DNA of 64,000 nucleotides, taken from an endosymbiont 'TC1' of Trimyema compressum (lineage in GTDB: Bacteria; Bacillota; TC1). Location: contig NZ_CP014606.1 in NCBI RefSeq assembly GCF_001584725.1, positions 1,116,001 through 1,180,000 on the forward strand. The letters run 5' to 3'. This document shows, one piece after another, positions 1 through 9,322 of this stretch; the stretch's first letter is position 1, and every line of letters starts with the position of its first letter. Under the pieces are notes generated by a model, which saw only the letters and a list, made by a program, of their open reading frames with translations, did no database searches and was not told where the DNA came from. The position numbers and the translations under genes were made by a program.

Positions 1-1082
1 ATGCGATGTAGTAAGTTATAGGCCTCAAGAACGCCTTTTTCTTCTGCTAATTCTAAAGCTTTTTCTTTAAATAAAATAGCTCTTGGATCAGATAAAGAAT
101 AGACAGCGTGTCCCATGCCATAAATAAGTCCTCTCTTATCAAAACCTTCTTTTTTCAAGATGGAAACTAAACAATCTCTAATGGCTCCATCAGTTGGATT
201 TTCTCCAATGGCTTCAACAATATAAGCAATCATCTCTAATACTTTTTTATTAGCACCACCATGCAGGGGGCCCTTTAATGAACCTACTGAAGAAGCCATA
301 GCTGAATAGGTATCTGTTCCACTAGACGAAATAACATAATTTGTAAATGATGAATTATTACCACCACCATGCTCGGCATGAAGGACTAAAGCTAAATCTA
401 AAATTTCAGCTTCCTTATGTGTAAATTGACCATCAGAACGCATCATATACAATAAATTTTCAGCTGCACTGTATTCCACTTTTGGTGGATACAAATGAAA
501 ACTTCTTTTCTCATAATGATGCTTTTTAGCTTGGTAAGCATAAGCCATTAAAATAGGCATTTTAGCGATTAAATCCAGGGACTGAAATAAAACGTTATCA
601 AGAGTTGTTACATCAGCTTCTGAATCAAATACATATAAATTTAAAATAGCTCTTTGAAGAGCATTCATAATATTATGACTGGCATTTTTAAGAATATAAT
701 CTTCAGTAAAACCTTTTCTTAAAAAACGTTTTTCTGCTTGATAACGTTGAAACCACTCTAGTTCTTCTCTTTTTGGCAAATTACCAAATAAAATTAAATA
801 AGCAACTTCTTCAAAGCCAAAACGACCGTCCTTTTGAAAGCCTCTTACAATATCAAAAATATCAATTCCTCTATACAATAGTCTACCCTCGTCAGAAACT
901 CGTTCTACCTCATCTACTAAATATCCATGTACCTCTGAGATTCGAGTCAATCCAACTAAAACACCTTTCCCGTGAACGTCTCTGAGACCTCTCTTTACAT
1001 TATATTTTTTATATGTTTCTGCGGGGATAAAATTTTCCTCTTTTAATGTGCTTACTAATTTCTCTAACTTTGTCTGCAACAT
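1..1082 (-). CDS. gltA: Citrate synthase (C-terminus beyond window)
   Basis: Condenses oxaloacetate and acetyl-CoA to citrate in the cytosol. The reading frame is open for 360 codons from the ATG at 1082 to the window edge. It holds the two citrate synthase active-site regions: HAEHGGGNNSSFTNY at about residues 240-255, and SLKGPLHGGANKK shortly after, with the catalytic His in LHGG. The third catalytic residue (Asp) lies near the missing C-terminus. A GGGTGGTGA ribosome site precedes the ATG. The N-terminal extension (MLQTKLEKLVSTL...) fits the longer type seen in clostridia. No lesion is visible. Confidence 0.95.
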   Translation of the reverse strand, partial: MLQTKLEKLVSTLKEENFIPAETYKKYNVKRGLRDVHGKGVLVGLTRISEVHGYLVDEVERVSDEGRLLYRGIDIFDIVRGFQKDGRFGFEEVAYLILFGNLPKREELEWFQRYQAEKRFLRKGFTEDYILKNASHNIMNALQRAILNLYVFDSEADVTTLDNVLFQSLDLIAKMPILMAYAYQAKKHHYEKRSFHLYPPKVEYSAAENLLYMMRSDGQFTHKEAEILDLALVLHAEHGGGNNSSFTNYVISSSGTDTYSAMASSVGSLKGPLHGGANKKVLEMIAYIVEAIGENPTDGAIRDCLVSILKKEGFDKRGLIYGMGHAVYSLSDPRAILFKEKALELAEEKGVLEAYNLLHR

Positions 1083-1151
1083 ACACTCACCACCCTTTTT
1101 AATCTAGTCTTAATTATAACCTATTTTTATTATTTTAACCAGCCACAAAAG

Positions 1152-1194
1152 ATGTTGCCCCTATACACATATGAATCATGTATAAGAGCAACAT
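1152..1194. terminator. Bidirectional hairpin terminator between hpf and gltA
   Basis: ATGTTGC (1152-1158) pairs with GCAACAT (1188-1194), extended by TATACA/TGTATA inside the loop. A-run lies upstream and T-run downstream on the plus strand. It lies just past the hpf stop, in the gap before gltA on the same strand. Confidence 0.7.
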
Positions 1195-1220
1195 TTTTTA
1201 CTGAATATAGATTCAGATTT

Positions 1221-1772
1221 TTATCTTTCAGTTTCTATGATACCATAATGACCTTCTTTTCTTTTATACACTACATGAATATTACTAGTTTTATCGTCAA
1301 GATATACATAGAAATTATGTCCTAAAAGATCCATCTGTAAAATAGCTTCTTCTTCAAGCATTGGTTTTAGCATAAATGTTTTACGTCTTAAAACCTCCAA
1401 TGGCATTTCATTTTCATTTTCATTTTCAATAAAGCTACTTTCCATTGTCAGTTCTTTTAGTCCAGATTTTCTTGCGTTCTTTTTACTTAAACGAGTTTTA
1501 TGTCTTCTGTATTGATTATCTATTTTGTGAAAAGCCTCATCAATAGAACTATACATATCATCTGAGCTTGATTCTCCTCTTAAAATATAGCTATGAAAAG
1601 AAATACTAACTTCTGCTACATGCATGCCATTTTCTAATTTGAGTCTACCTTGAACCTCAATATTATCATTATTAGGAAAATACTTGTTTACAAATGATTC
1701 TGCCTTACTTTCTAGATAATTTTCAAGAGCCTGTGTCATATCCATTCCTTTAGTTCTAGTCAACACTTTCAT
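1221..1772 (-). CDS. hpf: Ribosome hibernation promoting factor, long form
   Basis: Binds and dimerises idle 70S ribosomes in stationary phase. The N-terminal half (MKVLTRTKGMDMTQALENYLESK...) is the S30AE/YfiA fold with a beta-alpha-beta-beta-beta-alpha pattern. The C-terminal about 60 residues (KTFMLKPMLEEEAILQMDLLGH...FYVYLDD) are the dimerisation domain of long HPF. At 183 residues it has the usual length for long HPF. I chose the ATG at 1772 because AGGAG lies nine bases upstream; the longer frame would start with TTG at 1781. Intact. Confidence 0.93.
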   Translation of the reverse strand: MKVLTRTKGMDMTQALENYLESKAESFVNKYFPNNDNIEVQGRLKLENGMHVAEVSISFHSYILRGESSSDDMYSSIDEAFHKIDNQYRRHKTRLSKKNARKSGLKELTMESSFIENENENEMPLEVLRRKTFMLKPMLEEEAILQMDLLGHNFYVYLDDKTSNIHVVYKRKEGHYGIIETER

Positions 1773-1887
1773 TACTCTCAACTCCTATTCCACATTATTA
1801 TTATATTTTCAAGATTTTTCCACAGTATCCACAGCAAATATAGTATTTTCTTGTGGATTCTGCGGAAAAGCCCTCTTTTTCCTTTGT

Positions 1888-2572
1888 TTATAGGCTTTTA
1901 TTTAATAAATCTTCTTCAAACCACTTTTTCATATTTTCCTGACTTTCATATTTTGCAAATATTAGCCCATTCATTGTTTTAGGTTCAGCCTTTTCCAATA
2001 TTCTAAACATTTCTCTAATGGTTGCACCTGTTGTATACACATCATCAACAATTAAAATGTTTTTCCTCTGATACTATTATTCTTTCGAAGTTTCAACGTG
2101 CCCTTAATACTGACTTCTCTAAAATGAGCCTTTTTTGTACTAATGAAACACCGGAACTTCTAGCTAAAGGATTTACTACAGGTATTTTTAAAATAGAACC
2201 AATAGCTTTGCCTAAATAATCACAACGGTTATAGCCTCTTTTAATTTCCTTAGTTCCATTCATGGGTACTGCTACAATACGCTGAGGAATTGATACTATT
2301 TTCTGTAAATAAAAAGAAAGCATTATATAAGCCATTTTTTGTGCTAAATAAGTCTTTCCCCTATACTTTAATCGGTGTACTAAATCTTTACATCCACCTG
2401 TATATGGCGATGGAAAGTATAAATGGTAGTGACAATAACCACTAACTCCCCTAAGACTCTGGTACCTTTTTAAGTTTCTATTACACAATTGACAAATAAA
2501 ATCAGTTGTTTTTCTCTGACAAATAAAACATTTTTTATTCTTGGAAAACAATTCAAAAGAAAAGTCAATCAT
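1888..2572 (-). pseudogene. comF: ComF family amidophosphoribosyltransferase, frameshifted
   Basis: ComF is a cytosolic protein linked to DNA uptake. The first 158 residues show the N-terminal zinc knuckle (CFICQRK...CQLC) and the start of the phosphoribosyltransferase fold (YRGKTYLAQKMA). The frame then stops at a TGA at 2093-2095. The conserved PRPP-binding motif ILIVDDVYTTGAT and the C-terminal helix (MFRILEKAEPK) lie downstream in another frame, ending at TAA 1888. At least one frameshift, probably more, sits around 2060-2100, so no full protein can be made. Confidence 0.85.
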
Positions 2573-2633
2573 TTAATCCCTCTTTTCGTTTATACTATTA
2601 TCTCATATTTCTATTGAAGATGACAGTCATTTT

Positions 2634-3215
2634 CTAAAATTTCTTTCCAGCCATAGATTGTATATGGTATTTAAACTCCTGATAATCATAGCCATTTTCC
2701 TTACAGAGTAATGCCCAATAATCATGTGCTGGATAAATACTTAGAACCTCATTTTTAGGCGGTTTTAAAGCCCATGCCAGCTAAATATCCTCTAATGGGA
2801 TTCGTCAGCCGAAATTTTTCTTTTTAAAACAGTTTCTAGACATGACTTATGCCCTAACATTAATCCAATAGCCTCTCCAAAAAGCTCCCTTTTAAGAATT
2901 CTGCCTTCATTAGAAGCAGCAAAATCCAAAATCATTTCTAAGGCTACATCACTCCCTATATTAGCAAGGACCATTAGGATTCCTCTATTTATATAAGGAT
3001 TTTTATCATAAAATAAAGGTTCTAAAATCCTTACATCTAAGGACTTTAGATTTGCAAAAAATATCTAAAATTCGCAAGCGATCTGCCTCTGCCGTATCAC
3101 CTGACAAAAAAGCAGGTAAAAGAAAAACTTTTATGTTTTAAAAAAAATCATCATTCCGAGTAACCAGTAATAGAGCATTTAAATCACCATTTAAATAATA
3201 AGCCTAAAGTTGTTT
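2634..3215 (-). pseudogene. Degraded helical-repeat-like protein, function unknown
   Basis: Pieces of one protein can be followed in several frames: LLPAFLSGDTAEADRLRILD, then LDVRILEPLFYDKNPYINRG, then GILMVLANIGSDVALEMILDFAASN, and finally PKNEVLSIYPAHDYWALLC near the C-terminus. The pattern of paired amphipathic helices suggests a HEAT-like repeat, but I do not recognise a family. Breaks sit next to homopolymers (an eight-T run near 3143 and a six-T run near 3057). It lies directly downstream of pgm on the same strand and may have been co-transcribed with it. Confidence 0.5.
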
Positions 3216-3236
3216 GCTCTCTAATAACGGTATTTT

Positions 3237-4895
3237 TTAAACTAGCCATTTACTAATTCTCTCCTTAAACCATTTTTCAAGAATAGAACATTTAGCATCT
3301 GCTTGTCCTGGTTTGTCTGCCATAATATTGATGTAAAGCTTCAATTTAGGTTCTGTTCCTGAAGGTCTAACACCTATCCAAGAACCATCTTCAAATGTAT
3401 AATACAATAAGTTAGTATAATCAGAATCAATAGTTGTTTCTAAATAGTCTACTGTCTCTTTTAATTTAAAACCCTTTGGACCCTGACCTAGTCCACTCTC
3501 TCTTAAATCTGCCATAATGCTTCTAATTGCCTCAAGTCCTTCAATGCCTTTTAAGGTGTATGAAACTTGTTTTTCCTTAAAATAACCATGTTTCTCATAA
3601 AGACTTTTTAGCTGATCTACTAATGTTTTACCTTCTTTTTTCAAAGCGCCAGCCATTTCGGCAACTAAAAAGCTTGTACTGATGCCATCTTTATCTCTAA
3701 TAAAGGTCTCAGGCAAATAGCCTATGCTCTCTTCATAAGTAAATAAAACATCTTTACCTTCATTTAAAAACTCTTCCATTTTTTTACCTAGATTTTTAAA
3801 ACCAGTAAAAGTAATTACAGTGTCAACACCATAACTCTTAGCAATGGTAGCACCGAATTTAGAGGTCACAATTGATGTTAACAAATAACTATTTTTAGCA
3901 TCATATTCTCTATGCTTTAAAATATACTCTGTTAACAAACCGCCAATTTGATTGCCTGTTAAATAAATATAATCCCCTTGATGTAAAACCATTACACCAA
4001 GCCGGTCAGCATCTGGATCTGTTGCTAATAATAATTCGGACTTGTGCTTTTTACCTTCTTCAACAATTAAATTTAAGGCTTCTGGCTCTTCCGGATTGGG
4101 TTTTTGGGCTGTTGGAAAGTCACCATCTGGAATACACTGTTCATCTACAAGATTGAAAGTAGCTCCAACTTGCTCTAAAAGCTTTTTCATAGGACTTAAG
4201 CCTACGCCATGTAAAGGACTATACATTATGCTTAAATCCTTATTGAAAGGATTTAAAGCCAATTTTTCAATTTGATTTAAATAAGCTGTTTCTAATTCAT
4301 TTGTCAGTAAACGAATACGTCTACCCTCTTCATCAATTAAAACTTTATCAAAAGTTTTAATTCTATTAATTTTTTCTACTAGTTGTTCTGTTTCCCCTGT
4401 AGATAACTGACAACCTGTTTCATTGTATACTTTATAGCCATTATATTCTCGGGGATTATGGCTAGCAGTTAACACTAACCCACCTGCAGCTTTTAAATAG
4501 CGTATTGCAAAAGAAAGCTCAGGGGTTGAACGAATTGTTGAAAATAAATAAACTAAAATGCCATTACCACTGAATACATTTGCTGCTTCTTCAGCAAATG
4601 CTCTAGACATATGCCTAGTATCATAAGCGATAGCAACGCCTTTTGCCCTGGCATCAGGAATAGTATCTATTAAAAAATCACAGTATCCTTGAGTAACTTT
4701 ACGAATGGCATATTTATTGATTCTATTAGTTCCCAAACCCCTTATACCACGTATTCCAGCCGTTCCAAATGCTAAATCCTCATAAAAATTCTCTTTAATT
4801 TCCTCTTCACTCATGGCTTTTAATGTTTCAACATCCTCTGAAGAAATCCCTGGGTCCTGCAGCCATTTTGCATAACTTGATTGCCAATCACTCAT
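3237..4895 (-). CDS. pgcA: Phospho-sugar mutase (phosphoglucomutase/phosphomannomutase, PgcA type)
   Basis: Interconverts glucose-1-phosphate and glucose-6-phosphate for glycogen, cell-wall and glycolipid precursors. The 552-residue alpha-D-phosphohexomutase shows all four signature loops: phosphoserine loop TASHNPREYNGYK (about 140), metal loop ATDPDADRLGV (about 290), sugar loop TYEESIGYL (about 390) and phosphate-binding loop RPSGTEPKLKLY near the C-terminus. GGAGG lies upstream of the ATG. It is the last intact gene of the folate-pgm run. GlmM at 31-32 kb is a separate paralogue. Confidence 0.93.
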   Translation of the reverse strand: MSDWQSSYAKWLQDPGISSEDVETLKAMSEEEIKENFYEDLAFGTAGIRGIRGLGTNRINKYAIRKVTQGYCDFLIDTIPDARAKGVAIAYDTRHMSRAFAEEAANVFSGNGILVYLFSTIRSTPELSFAIRYLKAAGGLVLTASHNPREYNGYKVYNETGCQLSTGETEQLVEKINRIKTFDKVLIDEEGRRIRLLTNELETAYLNQIEKLALNPFNKDLSIMYSPLHGVGLSPMKKLLEQVGATFNLVDEQCIPDGDFPTAQKPNPEEPEALNLIVEEGKKHKSELLLATDPDADRLGVMVLHQGDYIYLTGNQIGGLLTEYILKHREYDAKNSYLLTSIVTSKFGATIAKSYGVDTVITFTGFKNLGKKMEEFLNEGKDVLFTYEESIGYLPETFIRDKDGISTSFLVAEMAGALKKEGKTLVDQLKSLYEKHGYFKEKQVSYTLKGIEGLEAIRSIMADLRESGLGQGPKGFKLKETVDYLETTIDSDYTNLLYYTFEDGSWIGVRPSGTEPKLKLYINIMADKPGQADAKCSILEKWFKERISKWLV

Positions 4896-4905
4896 GATAT
4901 ACCTC

Positions 4906-5463
4906 CTATCGAATTAAAACAAACATCAATGCTAAAATCACTACTATAATAATCCATATTAATAAAAGGAACACCTTAAAACCAGTGCTACGCTCTTTCT
5001 TTGCTGTTTTTTGTTTCTTCTCTTTTTTCTTTTTCTTACCCTTTTTATCATAAAAGGCTTCTTCTAAAGGCTTATCTTGATTTTCTTTTTCTTCCTCTTT
5101 CCTAAATTGAAAAGGGCTCTCCTCTTCTTGCTTCGCCTCTAAATCTTCTATGCCTGCTAACAATAACTCCTCTTTAACTAAGCGCAAAGCAGTATCATCA
5201 CCCATGGGTCTTTTTTCTGTCACAGGCTTGTCTTCAATAACCCCTGAATTAGCTTTTAAATCTTTAAAAATGCAATAAAGCACTTTAAATTCTTCTATCT
5301 TATCATTTTCAATTAGAAGAAATTGATCTTTTACTTCTGCTAGTTTTTCTACATCAAATGTTTTTTCTTCACCTAACTTAAACGGAAACTGATGAAATGT
5401 TAAAAAAGTATTTAATTCTTCAAATTCTTTTCCGACTTTGACATCGACTCTTGTTTCATTCAT
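4906..5463 (-). CDS. Hypothetical charged protein with C-terminal membrane anchor
   Basis: I do not recognise a family. The 185-residue product has a mixed N-terminal region (MNETRVDVKVGKEFEELNTF), an acidic stretch, then a very lysine-rich segment (KKGKKKKKEKKQK), and ends in one hydrophobic helix (FKVFLLLIWIIIVVILALMF). That suggests a tail-anchored protein with its bulk in the cytosol. I chose the ATG at 5463, which follows a GGGGG-type site; an ORF from 5526 would overlap folK. It lies between folBK and pgm and is intact despite decay nearby, so it is probably used. Confidence 0.7.
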   Translation of the reverse strand: MNETRVDVKVGKEFEELNTFLTFHQFPFKLGEEKTFDVEKLAEVKDQFLLIENDKIEEFKVLYCIFKDLKANSGVIEDKPVTEKRPMGDDTALRLVKEELLLAGIEDLEAKQEEESPFQFRKEEEKENQDKPLEEAFYDKKGKKKKKEKKQKTAKKERSTGFKVFLLLIWIIIVVILALMFVLIR

Positions 5464-5476
5464 AAAATAGGCCCCC

Positions 5477-6316
5477 TTATTCTTCTTCATATTTTTTAAT
5501 ACCAGATTGATCCATTTTTTGGACATAGCTATTAACAGTTTTACCTTTAATCAAAATATCAGGCGCAATCTCATTTAAAGGCATCATTACAAAAGATCGT
5601 TCTAACATTCTAGGATGGGGAATCGTTAAAATTGGATCTTCTGATTTATATTCATTATAAAGCAAAACATCTAAATCAATTGTTCTAGGACCAAAACGAA
5701 TCATTCTTTCCCTAAATAAATTAGTTTCAATATGCTGGCAATATTCAAGTAACTTATTAGGTGTTAAACTAGTCTTAATTTCAATAACTCTATTTAAAAA
5801 TTCATCTTGATCCAAATAACCAACTGGATCAGTTACATAATATGAACTCATTTTTTCAACATCGATTTGAGGATGAAATTGTAATTGTCTTACCGCTGAA
5901 TCAAGGTAACCTTTTTTATCACCTTTATTACTCCCTAAAGCAATATAAGCAGTGACTTCTCTTTTAGTAGTAACTATTACACTAAAATAATCACATACAG
6001 CTGGAATAGGTATTTCTGGTTTCTTGACCTCTACAACTACTTTTTGAACAAGTGGCTGAGTTTTAATTATAGATTGTCCTATGTGACTCGTCAATGCCTC
6101 TAATAAATTAAATGGTTTACCCTCCATAATCTCTTTAATTAAATCATATACTTCAACATAGTTTACAGTGTATTCTAAGTTATTACTATCCTTTGCCTCA
6201 TGTAAATCACCATACATCTCAACATTTACTAAAAAACGTTGTCCATAAGTTTGTTCAAATTCAAAAGCACCATGATAGCCATAAAACTTTAGGTCCTTTA
6301 AAACAATTTTTTTCAC
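5477..6316 (-). CDS. folBK: Bifunctional dihydroneopterin aldolase / HPPK
   Basis: Two consecutive steps of tetrahydrofolate synthesis in one chain. Residues 1-118 are dihydroneopterin aldolase (MKKIVLKDLKFYGYHGAFEFE, with the conserved YGYHGA). From about 125 follows hydroxymethyldihydropterin pyrophosphokinase (TAYIALGSNKGDKKGYLD, then RFGPRTIDLDVLLYN and IPHPRMLERSFVM). The fusion is common in clostridia. It lies 10 bases after folP, so the two are probably co-transcribed. All key motifs are present. Confidence 0.94.
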   Translation of the reverse strand: MKKIVLKDLKFYGYHGAFEFEQTYGQRFLVNVEMYGDLHEAKDSNNLEYTVNYVEVYDLIKEIMEGKPFNLLEALTSHIGQSIIKTQPLVQKVVVEVKKPEIPIPAVCDYFSVIVTTKREVTAYIALGSNKGDKKGYLDSAVRQLQFHPQIDVEKMSSYYVTDPVGYLDQDEFLNRVIEIKTSLTPNKLLEYCQHIETNLFRERMIRFGPRTIDLDVLLYNEYKSEDPILTIPHPRMLERSFVMMPLNEIAPDILIKGKTVNSYVQKMDQSGIKKYEEE

Positions 6317-6326
6317 GGGTGTCTCC

Positions 6327-7142
6327 TTACTGTAATTTTCTTATACAATCGGCAATGATACCGCATTCTCTATTTTCTCTGATATCATGAACTCTGATAA
6401 TATTGGCACCTTTCAGAATACCAATAGCAGTTGTTGCTAAGGTACCATTAACACTGTCCTTGGGTTTTATATTAAGGGTCTTCCAAATCATACCTTTTCG
6501 CGAAGTACCTAGTAATATTGGATAAGGATATCTTTCTTTCATTTTTTCAAGAGCTCCTAATATTTTAAAATTTTCATCTATAGAATAACCAAATCCAATA
6601 CCAGGATCAATTATTATTTGTTCTTCTTTAATGCCAGCTTTTTTGATAATGGAAAATGATTTTTTAAGAAAAATAGCTATATCCTTAAATACATCTCCGC
6701 TAGATTTAATTAAACGTCTATTAACCATAATACAAATTGGCACCCCATAATAAGCAACCACTTTGCTTAAATAAGGATCATGCCACAAACCTGTAATATC
6801 ATTAATCATATGGGCTCCGAGTTCTAAGGCTTTTTCGGCTACTTTTCCCTTGTAAGTATCAATAGAAATAGGAATACTGACTGACTTTAAAATCTTCTTC
6901 AAAGAACCTGTCAAACGCTTGATTTCTTCAGCCTCTTCAACAACTGTAAAACCAGGGCGTGTTGATTCACAACCAATATCTAAAATATCAGCACCCTCTT
7001 TTTCTAAAAGCATACTATGAGCAACAGCCTTTTCCTCCTCATTATATAGTCCACCATCAGAAAAAGAATCTGGTGTCATATTTAAAATCCCCATGTAATA
7101 CGTTCTCTTTTGAAAGTTAAAATCACTATTACCAATTTTCAC
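6327..7142 (-). CDS. folP: Dihydropteroate synthase
   Basis: Joins pABA to hydroxymethyldihydropterin pyrophosphate and is the target of sulfonamides. The TIM barrel carries YYMGILNMTPDSFSDGG at the start, DIGCESTRPG, IPISIDTYKG, DPGIGFG and LLGTSRKGMI. At 271 residues it has normal length. It overlaps the end of the pabC remnant by 14 bases, which shows its old place in a pabA-pabB/C-folP-folBK operon. It is intact although the upstream pABA genes are dead, so its pABA presumably comes from outside or from another locus. Confidence 0.94.
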   Translation of the reverse strand: MKIGNSDFNFQKRTYYMGILNMTPDSFSDGGLYNEEEKAVAHSMLLEKEGADILDIGCESTRPGFTVVEEAEEIKRLTGSLKKILKSVSIPISIDTYKGKVAEKALELGAHMINDITGLWHDPYLSKVVAYYGVPICIMVNRRLIKSSGDVFKDIAIFLKKSFSIIKKAGIKEEQIIIDPGIGFGYSIDENFKILGALEKMKERYPYPILLGTSRKGMIWKTLNIKPKDSVNGTLATTAIGILKGANIIRVHDIRENRECGIIADCIRKLQ

Positions 7143-7566
7143 TTAACGACTCCATTACTAAATTATTATACTGTTCCATTATAGCACTATACATCCTTTT
7201 TTTCATCTCTACTTTTTCACTTTTTAACCCCTTAACTGGCAAGATACCCAATAGAGAATTAGATATTAGGATAGCTTCACTTTCTTCTAACAATTTCAAA
7301 TTAATTGTGCTTTCTTGCCAATTTAAGATAGGGCGAAGTGCTTGCCGCACTATCCCACCTAAAACCCCAGCAGAAATTTTAGGTGTAAACCATTGTCCAT
7401 TAATCAAACAAAATATATTGGAAATAGCACCACTTGTTATTTGACTCAGATTATTTAAAATAAGGGTCTCAAAAAACCTTCTTTTCTAGCCTCACTAAGG
7501 GCAGCTAATTGCTCCTTATAAGCTACTGTTTTATATTGATATTTTAAATCTAAATGATTTTTTCTA
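7129..7566 (-). pseudogene. pabC: Aminodeoxychorismate lyase remnant (PabC part of a PabB-PabC unit)
   Basis: PabC removes pyruvate from aminodeoxychorismate to give pABA. The C-terminal 92 residues (LINGQWFTPKISAGVLGGIVR...) match the class IV PLP-enzyme fold. Just upstream, ETLILNNLSQITSGAISNIF lies in another frame, and FRKNHLDLKYQYKTVAYKEQ before it. The N-terminal third, with the PLP lysine region, is missing. The remaining sequence runs straight out of pabB, so the deletion joins the two. Confidence 0.85.
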
Positions 7567-8678
7567 AATTTAGCAATATATGGAACCCCCTGGAAAAGTA
7601 TGTTCCAAAACATGAATTACATCATAACCATCTTTTAGTTGACCTTCAACTGTTGCCACTAAATGATGGACTGTTTCATAAGTCTCAATGATAAAAAGTT
7701 CTGGCACAGATACACTGTCAGTTTCACAAATAATACCCAAATCATTTCTTTCTAAATCAACAATCATCAGTAATTCCGCTCTATCTTTTTCACTATTTAA
7801 TAAAGTGCTTTTTAAGATTTCATCTTCTAAAACAGTTTTCCCTCTAGGCATTGTACCCTTAATTGGGCGAGTTCTTAAAAGTCCTTTTCGCCCCTCCATA
7901 AACCGCTCTTGGAGATGAACTTAAAATAAAACCATTCCTCACTGGAATATAGGCACAAAAAGGAGCTTTATTTGTTTCTCTCAGTCTCAAATATAATTCT
8001 CCAGTTGTTAATGAAGTCCTTCCTGAAAGCTGCCTGCTCATATTCACCTGATAAACATCACCCTTATAAATATAATCTCTGATTCTTTCTATTTGCTTTT
8101 TATAGTCCCTCTTATTAAAATCGCTTTTAATGTCAAAATCAATAATTTAGTCTAAAATAGGCGTCCTCATTTCCTGTCCTTCCTCCAACACCCTTTTTAA
8201 TGCCAATACTTTCTCTTTGCTATTCTCAAATAAATCATCCCAAGAAATTAACCATTCTTCTTTTTGATGATTATAAGATAAAATAACATCATAAAACTGA
8301 AAATATAAATGAGGCAAATCCACACAATCTTTTGTACTCTTGTACTGAACGTCCTTTGCTTTCCCCATATTATAAGAAACATAGCCGATACATCCCGTTT
8401 CAAAAGGCAACACCCCAATAGAAGTCCGTTTATATTTTTCAATAGTTTTCTCAAAATCAAATAAGGTTTTTCATCGATATAACCTTCCTCAACTCCTTTT
8501 AAAATGGTTCCTTCTCCATCAGAAGCAACTGTTAAAAAAGGTTCAACACCCATAAAAGAATACTCCCTAAATTACTATTGGCTAAACTACTATCTAAAAA
8601 TGTAAATCCTTTATGATTTTGAAGCAATAAAAAAACTGCTTCAGTTGTCAGAAATGAATTAACCTTTATGCTATTCAT
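7567..8678 (-). pseudogene. pabB: Aminodeoxychorismate synthase component I, broken
   Basis: PabB aminates chorismate. Recognisable blocks in order are MNSIKVNSFLTTEAVF (start, 8678), GVEPFLTVASDG, FETGCIGYVSYNMGKAKD, DYIYKGDVYQVNMSRQLSG, FILSSSPERF (rebuilt across a frameshift), KGTMPRGKTVLEDE and LERNDLGIICETDSV. The chain ends at FPGGSI, where the family continues with TGAPK. Here it runs at once into mid-pabC sequence. At least three frameshifts plus this deletion separate the blocks. Confidence 0.88.
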
Positions 8679-8696
8679 GACCCTCATTACCACCTT

Positions 8697-9251
8697 TTAT
8701 AAAAATTCTGAAAATAAAGAAAGACCGCCCTCTGTTAAAATAGCTTCAGGATGAAACTGCACCCCATACAAAGGTAATGTTTTATGAGAAATAGCCATGA
8801 TGGTACCATCCTCAAGAGTTCCTGTTATTTCTAAATCCTATGGAAAAGTCTCTCTACTGACAGAAAGAGAATGATATCGCGTTAATTCTAAAGGATTCTT
8901 TAAGTTTTTAAATAAACTTTCACCATTATGATGAACTAATCCAACCTTACCATGAACTGGATTCCCTTCTTTCAAAGAACCACCAAAATATTGACAGATT
9001 GCCTGATGCCCTAAACAGACCCCTAATATAGGCACCTTTGTTTTAAAACACCCTATTGCCTCAAGTGTAACACCTGCTTCCTTTGGGGTTTTAGGTCCAG
9101 GTGATATTATTAGATGAGTCATTGGTAACGATTTTAACACTTTAAGTGTAATCTCATTATTTCTATATACAGATACTTCTGCCCCCAATATTTTTAAATA
9201 CTGCACAATGTTATAGGTAAAAGAATCATAATTATCAATTACAACTACCAC
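8697..9251 (-). pseudogene. pabA: Aminodeoxychorismate synthase glutaminase, in-frame TAG
   Basis: A class I glutamine amidotransferase feeding ammonia to PabB. IDNYDSFTYNIVQYL opens the protein and GVCLGHQAICQYFGG holds the catalytic Cys. A TAG at 8838-8840 follows SRETFP. The same frame then continues with [19 protein letters not shown] and GVQFHPEAI, which carries the catalytic His and Glu, to a stop at 8697. Removing this one codon gives a normal length of about 184 residues. The start is probably GTG at 9251, after GTGAGGT. Confidence 0.88.
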
Positions 9252-9267
9252 TTTAAACCTCACTTTA

Positions 9268-9301
9268 AAACATCCTTACTTTATATAAAGTAAGGATGTT
9301 T
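9268..9301. terminator. Near-perfect palindrome between the SPFH remnant and pabA
   Basis: AAACATCCTTACTTTA is followed at once by its complement TAAAGTAAGGATGTTT. It lies just past the SPFH stop on the minus strand and just upstream of pabA, so it could end the nfeD-SPFH transcript or act as an operator. The T-run after it is weak. Confidence 0.55.
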
Positions 9302-9322
9302 ACTCAATTATCATTTGAAAAA

